Shown here piece after piece: positions 18,041-27,673 of a stretch of DNA of 64,000 bases. Below the pieces are notes generated by a model that saw only the letters and a list, made by a program, of their open reading frames with translations, was not told the DNA's origin and searched no databases. The position numbers were made by a program, and so were the translations under genes. Source of the stretch: Streptomyces sp. RKAG290 (GTDB taxonomy: Bacteria > Actinomycetota > Actinomycetes > Streptomycetales > Streptomycetaceae); contig NZ_JAJOZC010000001.1 of assembly GCF_023701695.1 (NCBI RefSeq), forward strand, positions 4,277,894-4,341,893, in the 5' to 3' direction. The stretch's first letter is position 1. Each line of letters begins with the position of its first letter.

Positions 18041-18381
18041 GGAGACCTCCTGCTGCGTGGGTGGGGGAACGTGGGGTGGTGGGAGAGCGCTCTCCCGTCC
18101 CGGAGTGTTCCGCTCCTGACAAGAGCGTGTCAATAGTTGGTGAACAGCTGTCGTCGGCGTGAAATCTGCGGAACGGGACGCGCCGGCCTCCGACAAGGCG
18201 CACTGGCCTGCGAGGAGTTGACCGCACGCCCACTGCCGGGCGCCCCGCTGGTGAGGCATGGAAAAGGAAGAAAGGGCCGGACGAGCCGGCCCGCCCCGCC
18301 CGTGCCGCTCAGGTGTGACGTGCTGGAATGCGGGTGGAGCCCGACCGCCGATGCGTCGAGGCTGCTGGACGGGAGTGACTT
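18041..18381. promoter_or_regulatory. Divergent intergenic region of DUF1996 and S41 genes, promoter and operator
   Basis: A 341-base stretch without a gene. On the minus strand TTGACA (18128-18133), an 18-base spacer and AACACT (18104-18109) form a good promoter for the DUF1996 gene. The 16-bp palindrome GGGAGAGCGCTCTCCC (18081-18096) begins 8 bases after the -10, over the expected transcription start: a typical repressor position. Nothing recognisable was found in 18140-18370 beyond GC-rich non-coding sequence. Confidence 0.65.
18081..18096. promoter_or_regulatory. LacI-type operator upstream of DUF1996 gene
   Basis: A perfect 16-bp palindrome GGGAGAGCGCTCTCCC containing the same 14-bp site as 16868-16881. 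No LacI-family regulator is encoded in this window, so the regulator must be elsewhere. Confidence 0.68.
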
Positions 18382-19400
18382 GTGAGGGTTTCGGGCCGAT
18401 GGCGGATATTCCTGATCACCCAAGTGCTCCTGACTTCCGGGGTACTTGCGGGGACGGGATGTACCGCCGATGGTGCGGGGGAGCCCGCGGGCGGGATGAC
18501 GCCGAAGGCGGGCGCCTACCTGAACTCGGCCCTCGACATCATGGAGGCGAACTCCCTGGTTGCCGCGGACGTGAACTGGCCGAAGGTCCGGCGGGGCGCC
18601 GTCGGCCGTGCGCGCGGGGCCCGGACGCCGGCCGAGACCTACCCGGCGATCCGGGACGCGCTACGGGAGCTGGACGACCACCACAGCACCTTCCGGGACC
18701 CTGAGGAGGCGTCCGCGGAGCTGAATGCGCCGCCTGAGGACCTGATACTTCCCGAAGGCCGCCTCCTCCCGGGCGCCGTCGGATATCTGCTGCTACCTCC
18801 GGTCCCGTCCGACGGTGTCGCCGCCCCCTACGTCCGCTCGGCGCGCTCCACCGTCCGTTCGCTCGACGGCCGGGGCGCCTGCGGCTGGGTCATCGACCTG
18901 CGGGGCAACCACGGGGGAGACATGTGGGGGCCGCTCGCCGCCGTGGGGGCCGTCCTCGGCGACGGCACGGTCGGCGCGGCCGTGTACGCGGACGGCAAGA
19001 AGGACCCCTGGGTGATGGAGCGCGGCACTCCCCGTCAGTACGCGGCGAAGTGGGGCCCCGCCGAGCCCCTCGCGCGGCCGGCGCCTCCGTGGCCGTCCTG
19101 ACCGGCCCCGTTACCGCGAGCGCGGCCGAAGCGGTCACCATCGCGTTTCGGGGGCGCCCCCGCACCCGTACGTTCGGGAAGCCGACCGCCGGCGTCCCCA
19201 CCGCGAACTCGTCGTACCCGCTCTCCGACGGGGCACTGGTCGTCCTGACCGTCGCCCGCGAGGCCGACCGGGACGGGCACCTCTACGACGGGCCCATCGC
19301 CCCCGATGTGGACGTTCCGTACACCCCGGGGACCGACCGGGTGCGCGACGCCGCTGCGGACTGGCTCGGCACGCAGGCGGCCTGCCGCCGGTCGCGCTGA
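18382..19400 (+). CDS. S41-family (C-terminal-processing-like) peptidase, exported (frameshift)
   Basis: A protein of about 339 residues with a hydrophobic N terminus (IFLITQVLLTSGVLAGTGC) that looks like a signal or lipoprotein leader, although the lipobox GTGC is not canonical. The S41 core is recognisable from GWVIDLRGNHGGDMWG. The predicted nucleophile is the Ser of GPVTASAAEAVTIAF, and YPLSDGALVVLT follows. The two halves are in different frames: one missing base near 19078-19084 (for example GG at 19080-19081) explains the premature stop at 19101. GTG 18382 has GGGAG seven bases ahead. It stands alone; its target is unknown. Confidence 0.75.
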
Positions 19401-19427
19401 CCGTCGGGTCGTCGGGCAGCGGGTTGC

Positions 19428-20279
19428 TCAACTCGCGTGCAGCATCAGCCCGATGCCCACCACCATCAGCCCGGCCGCCGCGATCCGGGGCGCGCCGAAC
19501 CGCTCCTTGAAGAACACCGTGCCGATGGCCGCGCCGACGATGATCGAGGACTCGCGCAGCGCCGCGACCGGGGCCAGTGCCGCACGGGTCTGGGCCCACA
19601 GGACGAGTCCGTACGCGGCCACGGACAGTGCCGCGCCGAGCAGTCCGCGCGTGGCGTACGGCCGCAGTTGGGTCACCAGTGCCGAGCGGCGGCGGTACAG
19701 GGCGTAGAGGGGAATGGCGACGCCCTCCAGGACCATCAGCCAGGCGATGTACCCGAGCGAGCTGCCGGAGGCGCGTACCCCGACGCCGTCGACCGTCGTG
19801 TAGCCGGCGATGGCGAGACCGGTCGCGAGCGCGGCCACGATCGCCGGCCAGTGCGGGCGCTTGCCGGAGCCGCGGATGCCCCACAGGGCCAGCCCGACCA
19901 GTCCCGCCGAGGCGACCGCGACACCTGCCGTGGCCCAGCCGTCCGGGCGCTCGCCCACGAAGACGGCGGCGAGGACGGTGACCACGAGCGGGGCGGTGCC
20001 GCGGGCGATCGGGTACATCTGGCCGAAGTCGCCCAGGGTGAACGAGCGCATCAGCAGCAGCATGTACGCCACGTGCAGGACGGCGGACGCGAACAGGTAC
20101 GGCCAGGCCTCCGCCGCCGGGAACGGGACGAAGCCGGCGGCGGCCGCCCCGATCAGCAGCCCGCCCCCGGAGATCAGGGTGAAGGACAGCAGCTGGTCCT
20201 TGATCGCGTGCGCGATGGCGTTCCATCCGGCGTGGGTGAACGCGGCGACCAGGACGGCGAAGGCGACCAGCGGCGTCAT
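19428..20279 (-). CDS. EamA/DMT-family exporter
   Basis: A 283-residue membrane protein with ten predicted TM helices in two EamA repeats; the second ends VGAAIGTVFFKERFGAPRIAAAGLMVVGIGLML. EamA proteins export amino acids and other metabolites. ATG 20279 overlaps the TGA of the upstream YbaK-type gene (ATGA), so the two are translationally coupled. The pairing hints at export or proofreading linked to an amino acid, but that is inference. Confidence 0.9.
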   Translation of the reverse strand: MTPLVAFAVLVAAFTHAGWNAIAHAIKDQLLSFTLISGGGLLIGAAAAGFVPFPAAEAWPYLFASAVLHVAYMLLLMRSFTLGDFGQMYPIARGTAPLVVTVLAAVFVGERPDGWATAGVAVASAGLVGLALWGIRGSGKRPHWPAIVAALATGLAIAGYTTVDGVGVRASGSSLGYIAWLMVLEGVAIPLYALYRRRSALVTQLRPYATRGLLGAALSVAAYGLVLWAQTRAALAPVAALRESSIIVGAAIGTVFFKERFGAPRIAAAGLMVVGIGLMLHAS

Positions 20280-20790
20280 GCGGGCTGCTCGCGCACGTCC
20301 ACCACCGTGGCGCCGGCGTGCTCGATCAGTGACTGCGGGCCGAGCGGGAAGACCGTGTACGGGGTGCCCGCCGCCGCCCACACCACCTCGTGGGCCAGCA
20401 GCCCGCGGTCGGCCAGCACCCGGGTCCTGGTGCGGTGCCCGAAGGGGGGCACGCCACCGATCGCGTAGCCGGTGGCCTCCCGGACCACGTCCGCCCCGGC
20501 CGCCGGACCTTCGCGGCGCCCAACTCCTGCCGCACGAGCTCCATATCGACGCGCGAGGAGCCGTCCATCAGGACCAGTACCGGTACCCCGTCGGCCTCGA
20601 AGATCAGCGACTTGACGATCTCGCTGAGCTCGCAGCCGAGGGCGGCCGCGGCCTCGGCGGCGGTCCGGGTGGCTTCCGGGAAGCGTCGGATCTCGACGTC
20701 GAGGCCGAGCTCGCGCAGTGCCTCGGCGAACCGGGGGTGGGCGGCGGCGGTGTCGGTGCCTGTCGGGGCGTTGGTGTCGGGAGTGCTCAT
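20276..20790 (-). CDS. YbaK/ProX-type aminoacyl-tRNA deacylase (frameshift)
   Basis: A 171-residue YbaK/EbsC-family protein, trans-editing factors that hydrolyse mischarged tRNAs such as Cys-tRNA-Pro or Ala-tRNA-Pro. Seen: LGCELSEIVKSLIFEADG with the conserved Lys, VLVLMDGSSRVD, and then, in another frame, REATGYAIGGVPPFGH, the family's Gly-rich catalytic loop. One missing base in the CCCC run 20494-20497 (plus strand) separates them; restoring it joins KVRRPGADVVREATGYAIGG. ATG 20790 is the first good start (MSTPDTNAPTG). It is the first gene of an operon with the EamA exporter. Confidence 0.85.
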
Positions 20791-21099
20791 GGTCTGCACG
20801 CTATCGGCCGAGGTCGGTGGCGTGCGAGCGGGTTCCGGGACCCGCTCGGTGTACGGCGGGGGCCCCTGTCGTGGTTGCGGGGTGGGGGTGGGGCGTGCGA
20901 GTGGTTGAGGTGCGGGATGCCGCCCGGACGGAGCGCGGTCCGATTCGCCTCCTGCGTGGGGGCTTCGAACCGGAGGGGCGCGGCGCTGTGCCGGCGCGCA
21001 GCTCGCACAGGTCCGCCGGTCTCGCGGCCGGACAGCGGATTCCGGGCGTCCGTGCGAAAGCTCTTGCGCAATGGTCAAGAATCGTTGACCATTACTCGC
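20791..21099. promoter_or_regulatory. Intergenic region of ybaK-type and ArsR-like genes
   Basis: A 309-base divergent spacer. A 9-bp hairpin (20825-20833 with 20840-20848, loop TCCGGG) lies in the presumed leader of the YbaK-type gene. The right end carries the 21071-21092 inverted repeat. The GC-rich middle holds nothing I recognise. Confidence 0.5.
21071..21092. promoter_or_regulatory. Inverted repeat, candidate operator of the ArsR-like regulator
   Basis: A perfect 8-bp inverted repeat ATGGTCAA-GAATCG-TTGACCAT ending seven bases before the regulator's start. It is AT-rich against its surroundings and covers the expected core promoter. Confidence 0.65.
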
Positions 21100-21639
21100 A
21101 TGCCTAGCGACGATCTTCCCGAGACGTTTCACGTCACCACTGACGAGCAGTTGCGCGCGGTCTCCAATCTCACGCGTCACCGGATCATGGCCGTGCTCCG
21201 CTTCGAGCCCGCGACGATCACGCAGATCGCCGGGCGGGTGGGCCTTGCGAAGGGGAGTTCCAGCTATCACGTACGGCTGCTGGAGCGGGCCGGCCTGGTG
21301 AAGGTGGTGCGGACGCGGAAGGTGCGGGGTGTCACCGAGCGGTACTACGCGATGGCCGCGGGGGCGATCGCGCTGCCGGATCCCGGCGAAGGGGGGCCGG
21401 ACGTGCTGATGCGCCATGCGGTGGCGGACCTGGAGGCGTCGCCGGGGGATGGCGAGCGGCACGTACGGATGGCGCATCTGCGGCTCACCGAGGAGCAGTT
21501 CGCGCAACTGGGGGCGCGGCTGCAGGCGCTGGCGGACGAGTACCGGGAGCTGTCCGATCCGTCGCTGCCGGACGCGTCGCTCGTCTTCGCACTGTTCCAC
21601 CCGGCAGCGCGTGAGCAGGCCGACGGGGGTGCCAAGTGA
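21100..21639 (+). CDS. ArsR/HTH_20-type winged-helix regulator
   Basis: A 179-residue regulator with an N-terminal winged helix: LTRHRIMAVLRFEPATITQI, then VGLAKGSSSYHVRLLERAGLVKVV as recognition helix, then a wing with VRGVTERYYAM. The C terminus is helical and may bind a ligand. No metal-binding Cys motif is present, so it is not a classical arsenic or zinc sensor. ATG 21100 has no Shine-Dalgarno sequence and follows the operator directly, suggesting a leaderless transcript. The MFS pump gene overlaps its stop (GTGA), so the regulator and pump are co-transcribed and probably self-repressed. Confidence 0.85.
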   Translation: MPSDDLPETFHVTTDEQLRAVSNLTRHRIMAVLRFEPATITQIAGRVGLAKGSSSYHVRLLERAGLVKVVRTRKVRGVTERYYAMAAGAIALPDPGEGGPDVLMRHAVADLEASPGDGERHVRMAHLRLTEEQFAQLGARLQALADEYRELSDPSLPDASLVFALFHPAAREQADGGAK

Positions 21640-22931
21640 GAGCATCAACAGGGAAGTTGCCGACCGGGTTCGGGCGGCTGTGGACCGCGCAGACGGTCTC
21701 CTCGCTCGGTGACGGGGTGACGCATGCGGCACTGCCGCTGCTCGCGCTGACGCTGACGCGGGACCCGATGGCGCTCGCCGTCGTCACGGCCGCCGGGACG
21801 CTGCCGTGGCTGCTCTTCGGGGTGCTCGGCGGCGCGCTGGTGGACCGCTGGGACCGCCGGCGCACGATGTGGGTCGCGGACACGGCACGTGCGGCGCTGC
21901 TCGCGATACCCGCGGCGGCGGCCGCCCTCGACGTGCTGAGCATTCCGCTGCTCGCTGCCGTCGCCTTCCTGCTCGGCCTCGGCGGGCTCTTCTTCGACAC
22001 GGCCGCCACGGCCTATCTGCCGGATCTGCTCCGCCGCGACTCCGTGCTTCTGGAGCGCGCCAACTCCCGCCTGCGCGGCGCCCAGACCGCCATGTCCGGC
22101 TTCGTGGGGCCGCCTGCGGGCAGTGCGCTGCTCGCGCTCGGGCGGGCGGTTCCGCTGCTCACCGACGCGGTGTCGTTCGCGCTCTCCGCACTGCTCGTGC
22201 GTACGTTGCCCGCCATGCCCAGGCCCGTGCCGGAGGTCCGCGAGTCGCTGCTTCGGCAGGCACGGGCCGGTGCCGCGTACGTCTTCCGGGACCGGGTGCT
22301 GCTCGGCCTGGCGCTCCGCCCGGCGGTCGGGAACGTCGCCTTCCTCGCCGTGGAGACCGTCCTCGCCCTCTTCGCGCACGAACGCCTGGGCATCGACACC
22401 TACGGCTTCGGCCTGCTCCTCACAGCGGAGGCGACCGGCGGCCTGCTGGGTGCGGGCATCGCCTCCTACCTCGGCCGCCGACTCGGCACCGGCACCGCAC
22501 TGACCTGCACGGCCGCCGTGGAAGGGCTTGCCATGCTGGGCCTGGCCGCTGCCCCGAACCCGTACGTGGCCGGGCTGGCGCTCGCCGTCTGCGGGGCCGG
22601 CATGGGCGCCACGATGGTGCTCGCGCCCTCCCTCCGGCAGGCGATCGTCCCCGCCCACCTCATGGGCCGGGTCGCCTCCACCTCCCGCATGCTGGCCATG
22701 TGCGCCGCCCCCGTCGGGGCCTTCCTCGGCGGCTGGCTCGCCACCACCTACGACATCCGCACCCCGCTCTACGCGGCCGCCGTCCTCCTCCTGGCGATGA
22801 CGGCCGTCACGGCGTCCATGACCAGCAACCGCCGGGTCGAGGAGGCGCTGCGTGCCGCCGCCCCGGCCGGCGGCCCGGATCACCCGGTGGCCAAGGACCC
22901 CGTCCACGAGGGTGCACCTGACCTGGTGTGA
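21636..22931 (+). CDS. MFS exporter (MFS_3/enterobactin-exporter-like)
   Basis: A 431-residue transporter with 12 predicted TM helices. The family loop LVDRWDRRRTMWVADTARAA follows TM2, and LGRRLGTGTALTC marks the second half. It starts at GTG 21636 inside the stop of the ArsR-like gene, so expression is coupled to that regulator. MFS_3 members export drugs, siderophores or other metabolites; the substrate here is not known. The C-terminal tail is cytoplasmic and unstructured. Confidence 0.9.
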   Translation: MRASTGKLPTGFGRLWTAQTVSSLGDGVTHAALPLLALTLTRDPMALAVVTAAGTLPWLLFGVLGGALVDRWDRRRTMWVADTARAALLAIPAAAAALDVLSIPLLAAVAFLLGLGGLFFDTAATAYLPDLLRRDSVLLERANSRLRGAQTAMSGFVGPPAGSALLALGRAVPLLTDAVSFALSALLVRTLPAMPRPVPEVRESLLRQARAGAAYVFRDRVLLGLALRPAVGNVAFLAVETVLALFAHERLGIDTYGFGLLLTAEATGGLLGAGIASYLGRRLGTGTALTCTAAVEGLAMLGLAAAPNPYVAGLALAVCGAGMGATMVLAPSLRQAIVPAHLMGRVASTSRMLAMCAAPVGAFLGGWLATTYDIRTPLYAAAVLLLAMTAVTASMTSNRRVEEALRAAAPAGGPDHPVAKDPVHEGAPDLV

Positions 22932-22953
22932 CGCCCCGCCGCGCAGGCGTCAC
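22928..22953. terminator. Candidate terminator at the MFS stop
   Basis: An 8-bp stem (GTGACGCC 22928-22935 with GGCGTCAC 22946-22953) with a 10-base loop, overlapping the MFS stop codon and lying between it and the converging PBP gene. No T tract. Confidence 0.45.
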
Positions 22954-23031
22954 CACGGGGCGGGTGACAGGTCCCCGCGGGGCGCGACCAGGTGGCCGGG
23001 GCTGTCGGTTGCGGCGAGTTGGCGCCGGCCG

Positions 23032-24681
23032 TCACGGCCCCGCGAGCAGGACCGCCGCGACGACCGGCCCGGCCGCGTCGCCGCCGTGGCCGCCGGACTG
23101 GACGAGGGCCGCCGCTGCCAGGTCGTTGCTGTAGCCGGTGAACCAGCTGTCGGACGTGGCGTGGCCGTCGATCTCCGACGAGCCGGTCTTGGCGCCCTTG
23201 TCGCCGCCCACACTCGCCATGGCCTGGGTCGCGGTGCCCTCCGGAGCCGTGGCGGTGTAGTGCAGCATCTCCTTCAGCTGCGCCGACACCCCGCCCGGAA
23301 GCGGGTTCGCGGTGGCGAAGGTCCGGTTGTCCAGGCTCTTCGGGACGATGTAGGGCTGCAGGAACTGTCCGTGGGCGGCGGTGGCGGTGACCGACGCCAT
23401 GTTCAGCGGGTTCATCTGGATCTTGCCCTGGCCGATGAACGACGCGGCCGTCTCCGAGCCTTCCGAGGCGGGCACCTTGCCGTCGACCGTGGCGATACCG
23501 GTCCGCCAGACCTGGCCGATCCCGAAGTACTGCCCGGCCTCGTCGTGCAGCGCCGTGTCCCGCTTGTCGCCCAGCGGCAGCACCGGCTTGATGAAAGCGG
23601 TGTTGCAGGACCTGGCGAAGGCGGTCTTCAAGGTGGGGGCAGGCATCGAGAACTCGTCCAGGTTGTGGAAGGTCACGCCCTCCCAGGGCACCGTGGACGG
23701 GCACTTGACCGGCGAGTTCGCGGAGCCGAGGCCGTTCTGGATGATCATCGCGGCGGTGATTATCTTCATCGTCGAGCCGGGGGCCACCGCGGCGCTCCGG
23801 GCCGGTTCGAAGCCGTTCGCCGGGTTGTTGGCGATGGCCCGGATCGCACCGCTCGACGGTTCCACCGCCGCCACGGACGACTTGTCGAACTTCTTCACCG
23901 CCGCCTCGGCCGCCGCCTGGATCTTCGCGTCCAGCGTGGTCGTCACCCGGCCGGGCTTCCCCTTCACGAGGGTCAGCAGCGTCTTGTCCACCCCGTCCGC
24001 GTTGGCGCTGTTGATCCAGGTCTCGATGCCCGTGGTGCCGCCGGCCTTCTCGCCGTACTTCTTGCGCAGCTCGTCCAGGATGCCGCCCAGCGACGGGTAC
24101 TTCTCCTTGCTGAGCACCTGGCCGTTGCGGTCGACCGCCTCGATCGACGCGGTCGAGGACTCGCCGGTCTCCAGGGTCTCGCCCTCCCGGAGTTCCGGAT
24201 GGATGACGCTGGGCTTCCAGTCGACGAGCGCGTGGCCGGTGGTCAGGCCGCGCACCACGGTCAGGTCCGAGTCGTAGGACCAGGTTTTGGTCTTCCCCTT
24301 GTACGAGACGGTCGCCCGGACCGTGTAGGGGACCTTCGAGCCGGTTGCCGCGCCGGGGGTGATCACGGCCTTGGTGACGTGTGCCGACTCGCTGTACTGC
24401 GTCAGGACGGATGCGGCGTCCGCCGCGTTGTTGGTGAGCTTGGACGCGACCTCCGCGTCGCCCTTCGCCCACGCCGCGAGGAAGTTCTTCGACGTCTGGG
24501 CTATCTCGTCCTTGGTGACCGGGCCGGTCCGCACCTCCTGCGAGGTGGTCTTCGCATCCGAGCCGCCGCCGACTCCGCTGTCCCCGAGCCCGTCCAGGAC
24601 GTTGTACGCCCCGTAGCCCACCCCGCCGACCACGACGGCGAACACCCCGCCGATCACGGCGACCTTCGCTCCACTGCGCAT
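23032..24681 (-). CDS. Penicillin-binding protein (transpeptidase, MecA-like N-terminal domain)
   Basis: A 549-residue bitopic enzyme that cross-links peptidoglycan outside the membrane. The membrane anchor VAVIGGVFAVVVGGVGYGAY is at residues about 7-26. An NTF2-like (MecA_N) domain covers about 55-165, then a dimerisation segment, then the transpeptidase domain with active-site motifs STMK (in APGSTMKII), SCN (in ARSCNTAFIKP) and KTG (in GAKTGSSE). ATG 24681 starts with a short basic segment. In S. coelicolor, similar PBPs lie beside pmt, and this gene follows pmt here on the same strand. Confidence 0.92.
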   Translation of the reverse strand: MRSGAKVAVIGGVFAVVVGGVGYGAYNVLDGLGDSGVGGGSDAKTTSQEVRTGPVTKDEIAQTSKNFLAAWAKGDAEVASKLTNNAADAASVLTQYSESAHVTKAVITPGAATGSKVPYTVRATVSYKGKTKTWSYDSDLTVVRGLTTGHALVDWKPSVIHPELREGETLETGESSTASIEAVDRNGQVLSKEKYPSLGGILDELRKKYGEKAGGTTGIETWINSANADGVDKTLLTLVKGKPGRVTTTLDAKIQAAAEAAVKKFDKSSVAAVEPSSGAIRAIANNPANGFEPARSAAVAPGSTMKIITAAMIIQNGLGSANSPVKCPSTVPWEGVTFHNLDEFSMPAPTLKTAFARSCNTAFIKPVLPLGDKRDTALHDEAGQYFGIGQVWRTGIATVDGKVPASEGSETAASFIGQGKIQMNPLNMASVTATAAHGQFLQPYIVPKSLDNRTFATANPLPGGVSAQLKEMLHYTATAPEGTATQAMASVGGDKGAKTGSSEIDGHATSDSWFTGYSNDLAAAALVQSGGHGGDAAGPVVAAVLLAGP

Positions 24682-24706
24682 GCGTGCAGTCCCCCTCCCC
24701 AGGAGG

Positions 24707-24728
24707 CCCCTTGAACATGTTCAAGGGG
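24707..24728. other. 22-bp perfect palindrome between pmt and the PBP gene
   Basis: CCCCTTGAAC followed by its exact complement arm ATGTTCAAGGGG, 26 bases before the PBP start and 86 bases after the pmt stop. It could form a terminator hairpin for pmt, but a perfect palindrome without loop and close to a start also fits an operator. The T tract lies on the plus-strand side only. Confidence 0.5.
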
Positions 24729-24813
24729 GCTTTTCCGGGCACTTTACGGGACTGCTGTGACAGCGGAGTCCGTTGTTATCGGAACGCGATCCGCCATGGC
24801 GTGAACAGGCCAG

Positions 24814-26591
24814 CTAAATCCAGGTATCCAGCCACATCCGGTCGCGCCAGGAGTTCTCCGGAATGGAGGTTCCGGTGTACAGCGGCCAGAAATAGATGAA
24901 ATTCCAGACAATCAGCAGGACAAGTACGCCCGCCGCGACCGCTCCCAGGGTCCGGCGCCGTTCTCCCGAGGGGTCACTGGTCGTCAGGCCCATTTCGTGT
25001 TTTGTCCCGGTACCCGCCGCCGGACCCAGCATCGCGCCGATCATCATCGCCACCGCGAGGCACAGGAACGGCACGAACACGACCGCGTAGAAAAGGAAGA
25101 TGGTGCGCTCCTGGTAGAGGAACCACGGCACCCACCCCGCGGCGACACCGCAGGCGATCGCGCCCGCCCGCCAGTCGCGTCGGAAGAGCCAGCGCCACAG
25201 CACGTAGAGCAGCGCGAAGCACGAGGCCCACCAGAGCAGCGGGGTGCCGATTGCCAGCACCTCGCGTGCGCACTTGCCGGTCTCCGACGCGGCGCAGCCG
25301 TTCTGCTCCTCGTAGAAGTACGAGACCGGCCTGCCCAGCACGATCCAGCTCCACGGGTTGGACTGGTAGGTGTGGCCGGACGTCAGGTTCACGTGGAACT
25401 CGTAGACCTGGTTCTCGTAGTGCCACAGGCTGCGCAGCCAGTCGGGCAGCCAGGTCCAGCTGCCGCCCTTGCCGTCGGTGGCCGCCCAGTCCCGGTAGTA
25501 GCCGTGCCGGCTGGGGGAGTTGTGAATGATCCAGCCGGTCCACGAGGCGATGTACGTGAGGATCGCGACCGGCACCGTGGAGAAGAACGCCGGGACCACG
25601 TCCCGCTTCAGCACCGCCGCGTACGGCCGTACCGCACCCGCCGTACGCCGTGCCCCCACGTCCCACAACACCGTCATCAGGCCGAACGCGACCAGGATGT
25701 ACAGCCCGTTCCACTTGGTGGCGAAGGCGAGCCCCAGCGAGAGCCCGGCCGCCAGACGCCATGGGCGCCAGCCGAGCCGCAGGTTCTCCGCGACCCCGGC
25801 GTCCGGCCGCAGCACCCCCTCCGCGTCGACCGGCAGCGCGGCCGCGAGCCGGCGCCGGGCCCAGTCGCGGTCGATCAGCAGACAGCCGAACGCGGCCAGC
25901 ACGAAGAACATCAGCACCAGGTCGAGCAGCGCGGTGCGGCTCATCACGAAGTGCAGCCCGTCCACCGCGAGCAGGGCGCCCGCCAGGCAGCCCAGGAACG
26001 TGGAGCGGAAGAGCCTGCGGCCGATCCGGCACAGCATCAGCACCGACAGCGTGCCGAGCACCGCGACCATGAACCGCCAGCCGAACGGGGTGAAGCCGAA
26101 GAGCTGCTCCCCGATCCCGATGATCCACTTGCCGACCGGCGGATGCACCACGTAGCCGGGGTCCACCGGGATCTTCACCCGGGACGGATCGCTGAGGATC
26201 AGCTTGTCGATGTCCTTGGGCCAGGCCCCTCGTACCCCTGGTTGATCAGCGCCCAGGAATCCTTGGCGTAGTACGTCTCATCGAATATCACCGCGTGCGG
26301 GCTGCCCAGGTTCCAGAACCGCAGCACCCCCGCGACCAGCGCCACCAGCAGCGGACCGCCCCAGGCCGACCAGCGCAGCAGCCGGTCCGCGAGCAGCGGG
26401 GGCACGCCGAGCACCGCCCACAGCTGGCTCCCGGGGCGGGTGTACGGCGGAACCAGCCGTTCCCGCAGCCCGATCCCGGGCCGCGGTGAATGACCGAAGC
26501 GGCGCAGCCGCTGCTGCCAGGAAGTCGGCTCCGGGCCGTGCTGATCCCCGGCGTCTTGGCCTTGCCGGGCTTCGGGCGCTGTACTCGTCAC
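24814..26591 (-). CDS. pmt: Protein O-mannosyltransferase, GT39 family (frameshift)
   Basis: A polytopic enzyme (about 592 residues, 11 or so TM helices) that moves mannose from polyprenyl-phosphate-mannose onto secreted proteins. The essential Asp-Glu pair is in HAVIFDETYYAKDSW in the first extracytoplasmic loop, and DPGYVVHPPVGKW follows. The two parts are in different frames: one base missing in the run at 26226-26229 (CCCC on the plus strand); restoring it gives NQGYEGAWPKDIDKL, the expected family sequence. GTG 26591 is taken as the start, divergent from rsmI. The S. coelicolor orthologue (SCO3154) is needed for phage phiC31 infection. Confidence 0.88.
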
Positions 26592-26653
26592 CGCGCCATC
26601 GTAGGGAACGCATCTGTGCGAGCGGTGTCGCCCGTGCTGGGAGTATGGACGTT

Positions 26654-27540
26654 GTGACTGGAACGACTGGAACGCTGGTACTCGCAGGGACCCCATCGGT
26701 GACGTGGCGGACGCCCCGCCACGCCTCGCCGCCGAACTGGAGACGGCCGACGTCGTCGCCGCCGAGGACACCCGCCGGCTGCGCCGGCTGACCCAGGCGC
26801 TGGGCATCCACACGACGGGGCGTGTCGTCTCCTACTTCGAGGGCAACGAGTCCGCCCGTACGCCCGAACTCGTCGAGGCGCTGACCGGCGGCGCCCGCGT
26901 GCTGCTGGTCACGGACGCCGGGATGCCGTCCGTCTCCGACCCCGGCTACCGGCTCGTCGCCGCCGCGGTGGAGCACGGCATCAAGGTCACCGCGGTGCCC
27001 GGCCCGTCGGCCGTGCTCACCGCGCTCGCCCTGTCCGGGCTGCCGGTGGACCGGTTCTGCTTCGAGGGCTTCCTGCCGCGCAAGGCGGGCGAACGCCTCG
27101 GCAAGCTCCGCGAGGTCGGCGACGAGCGCCGCACCATGGTCTTCTTCGAGGCCCCGCACCGGCTCGACGACACCCTGGCCGCGATGGCCGAGGTGTTCGG
27201 CGCCGACCGGCGCGCCGCCGTGTGCCGGGAACTGACCAAGACGTACGAGGAAGTGAAGCGCGGTCCGCTGGGCGAACTCGCGGCCTGGGCGGCCGAGGGC
27301 GTACGCGGTGAGATCACCGTCGTCGTCGAGGGCGCGGCCGACTCCGGGGCCGAGGGACTGGACGCCGAGGAGTTGGTGCGCAGGGTGCAGGTGCGAGAGG
27401 AGGCGGGGGAGCGGCGGAAGGAGGCGATCGCCGCCGTGGCCGCGGACGCGGGGCTGCCCAAACGCGAGGTGTTCGACGCCGTCGTGGCAGCAAAGAATGC
27501 GGCTCGGACCGGCCCTGCGGACGGCAAAGGACTATCGTGA
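26654..27540 (+). CDS. rsmI: 16S rRNA 2'-O-ribose C1402 methyltransferase RsmI (frameshift)
   Basis: A tetrapyrrole-methylase-fold enzyme that methylates the ribose of C1402 in 16S rRNA with SAM. Seen: TLVLAGTPIGDVADAPPRL (after correction), EDTRRLRRLTQ, LVTDAGMPSVSDPG, VPGPSAVLTALALSGLP, FEGFLPRK, FFEAPHRL and CRELTKTYEE, all family blocks. The N terminus and the rest are out of frame by one base at the CCCC run 26691-26694; with five C the protein is 295 residues. GTG 26654 is preferred to ATG 26645 because GGGAG at 26639-26643 is then 10 bases ahead. An HTH-like C-terminal helix pair is present. Divergent from pmt. Confidence 0.9.
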
Positions 27541-27673
27541 AAGGCAAAGCGAAAGCCGCGTACCGGCCCCTTTTGCCACGAGAAGGCCAAGACCGCTCAA
27601 ACACTCGACAGGGCCCGGTGCGCTCCCGCCGGTAAAGGCGTCCACTGGACAGCAGGACGCATTCTCCGGAGTG

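Noticed and set aside
24707-24728. LexA (SOS) box
   Set aside because: The GAAC/GTTC arms are separated by 2 bases; Streptomyces LexA sites have 4.
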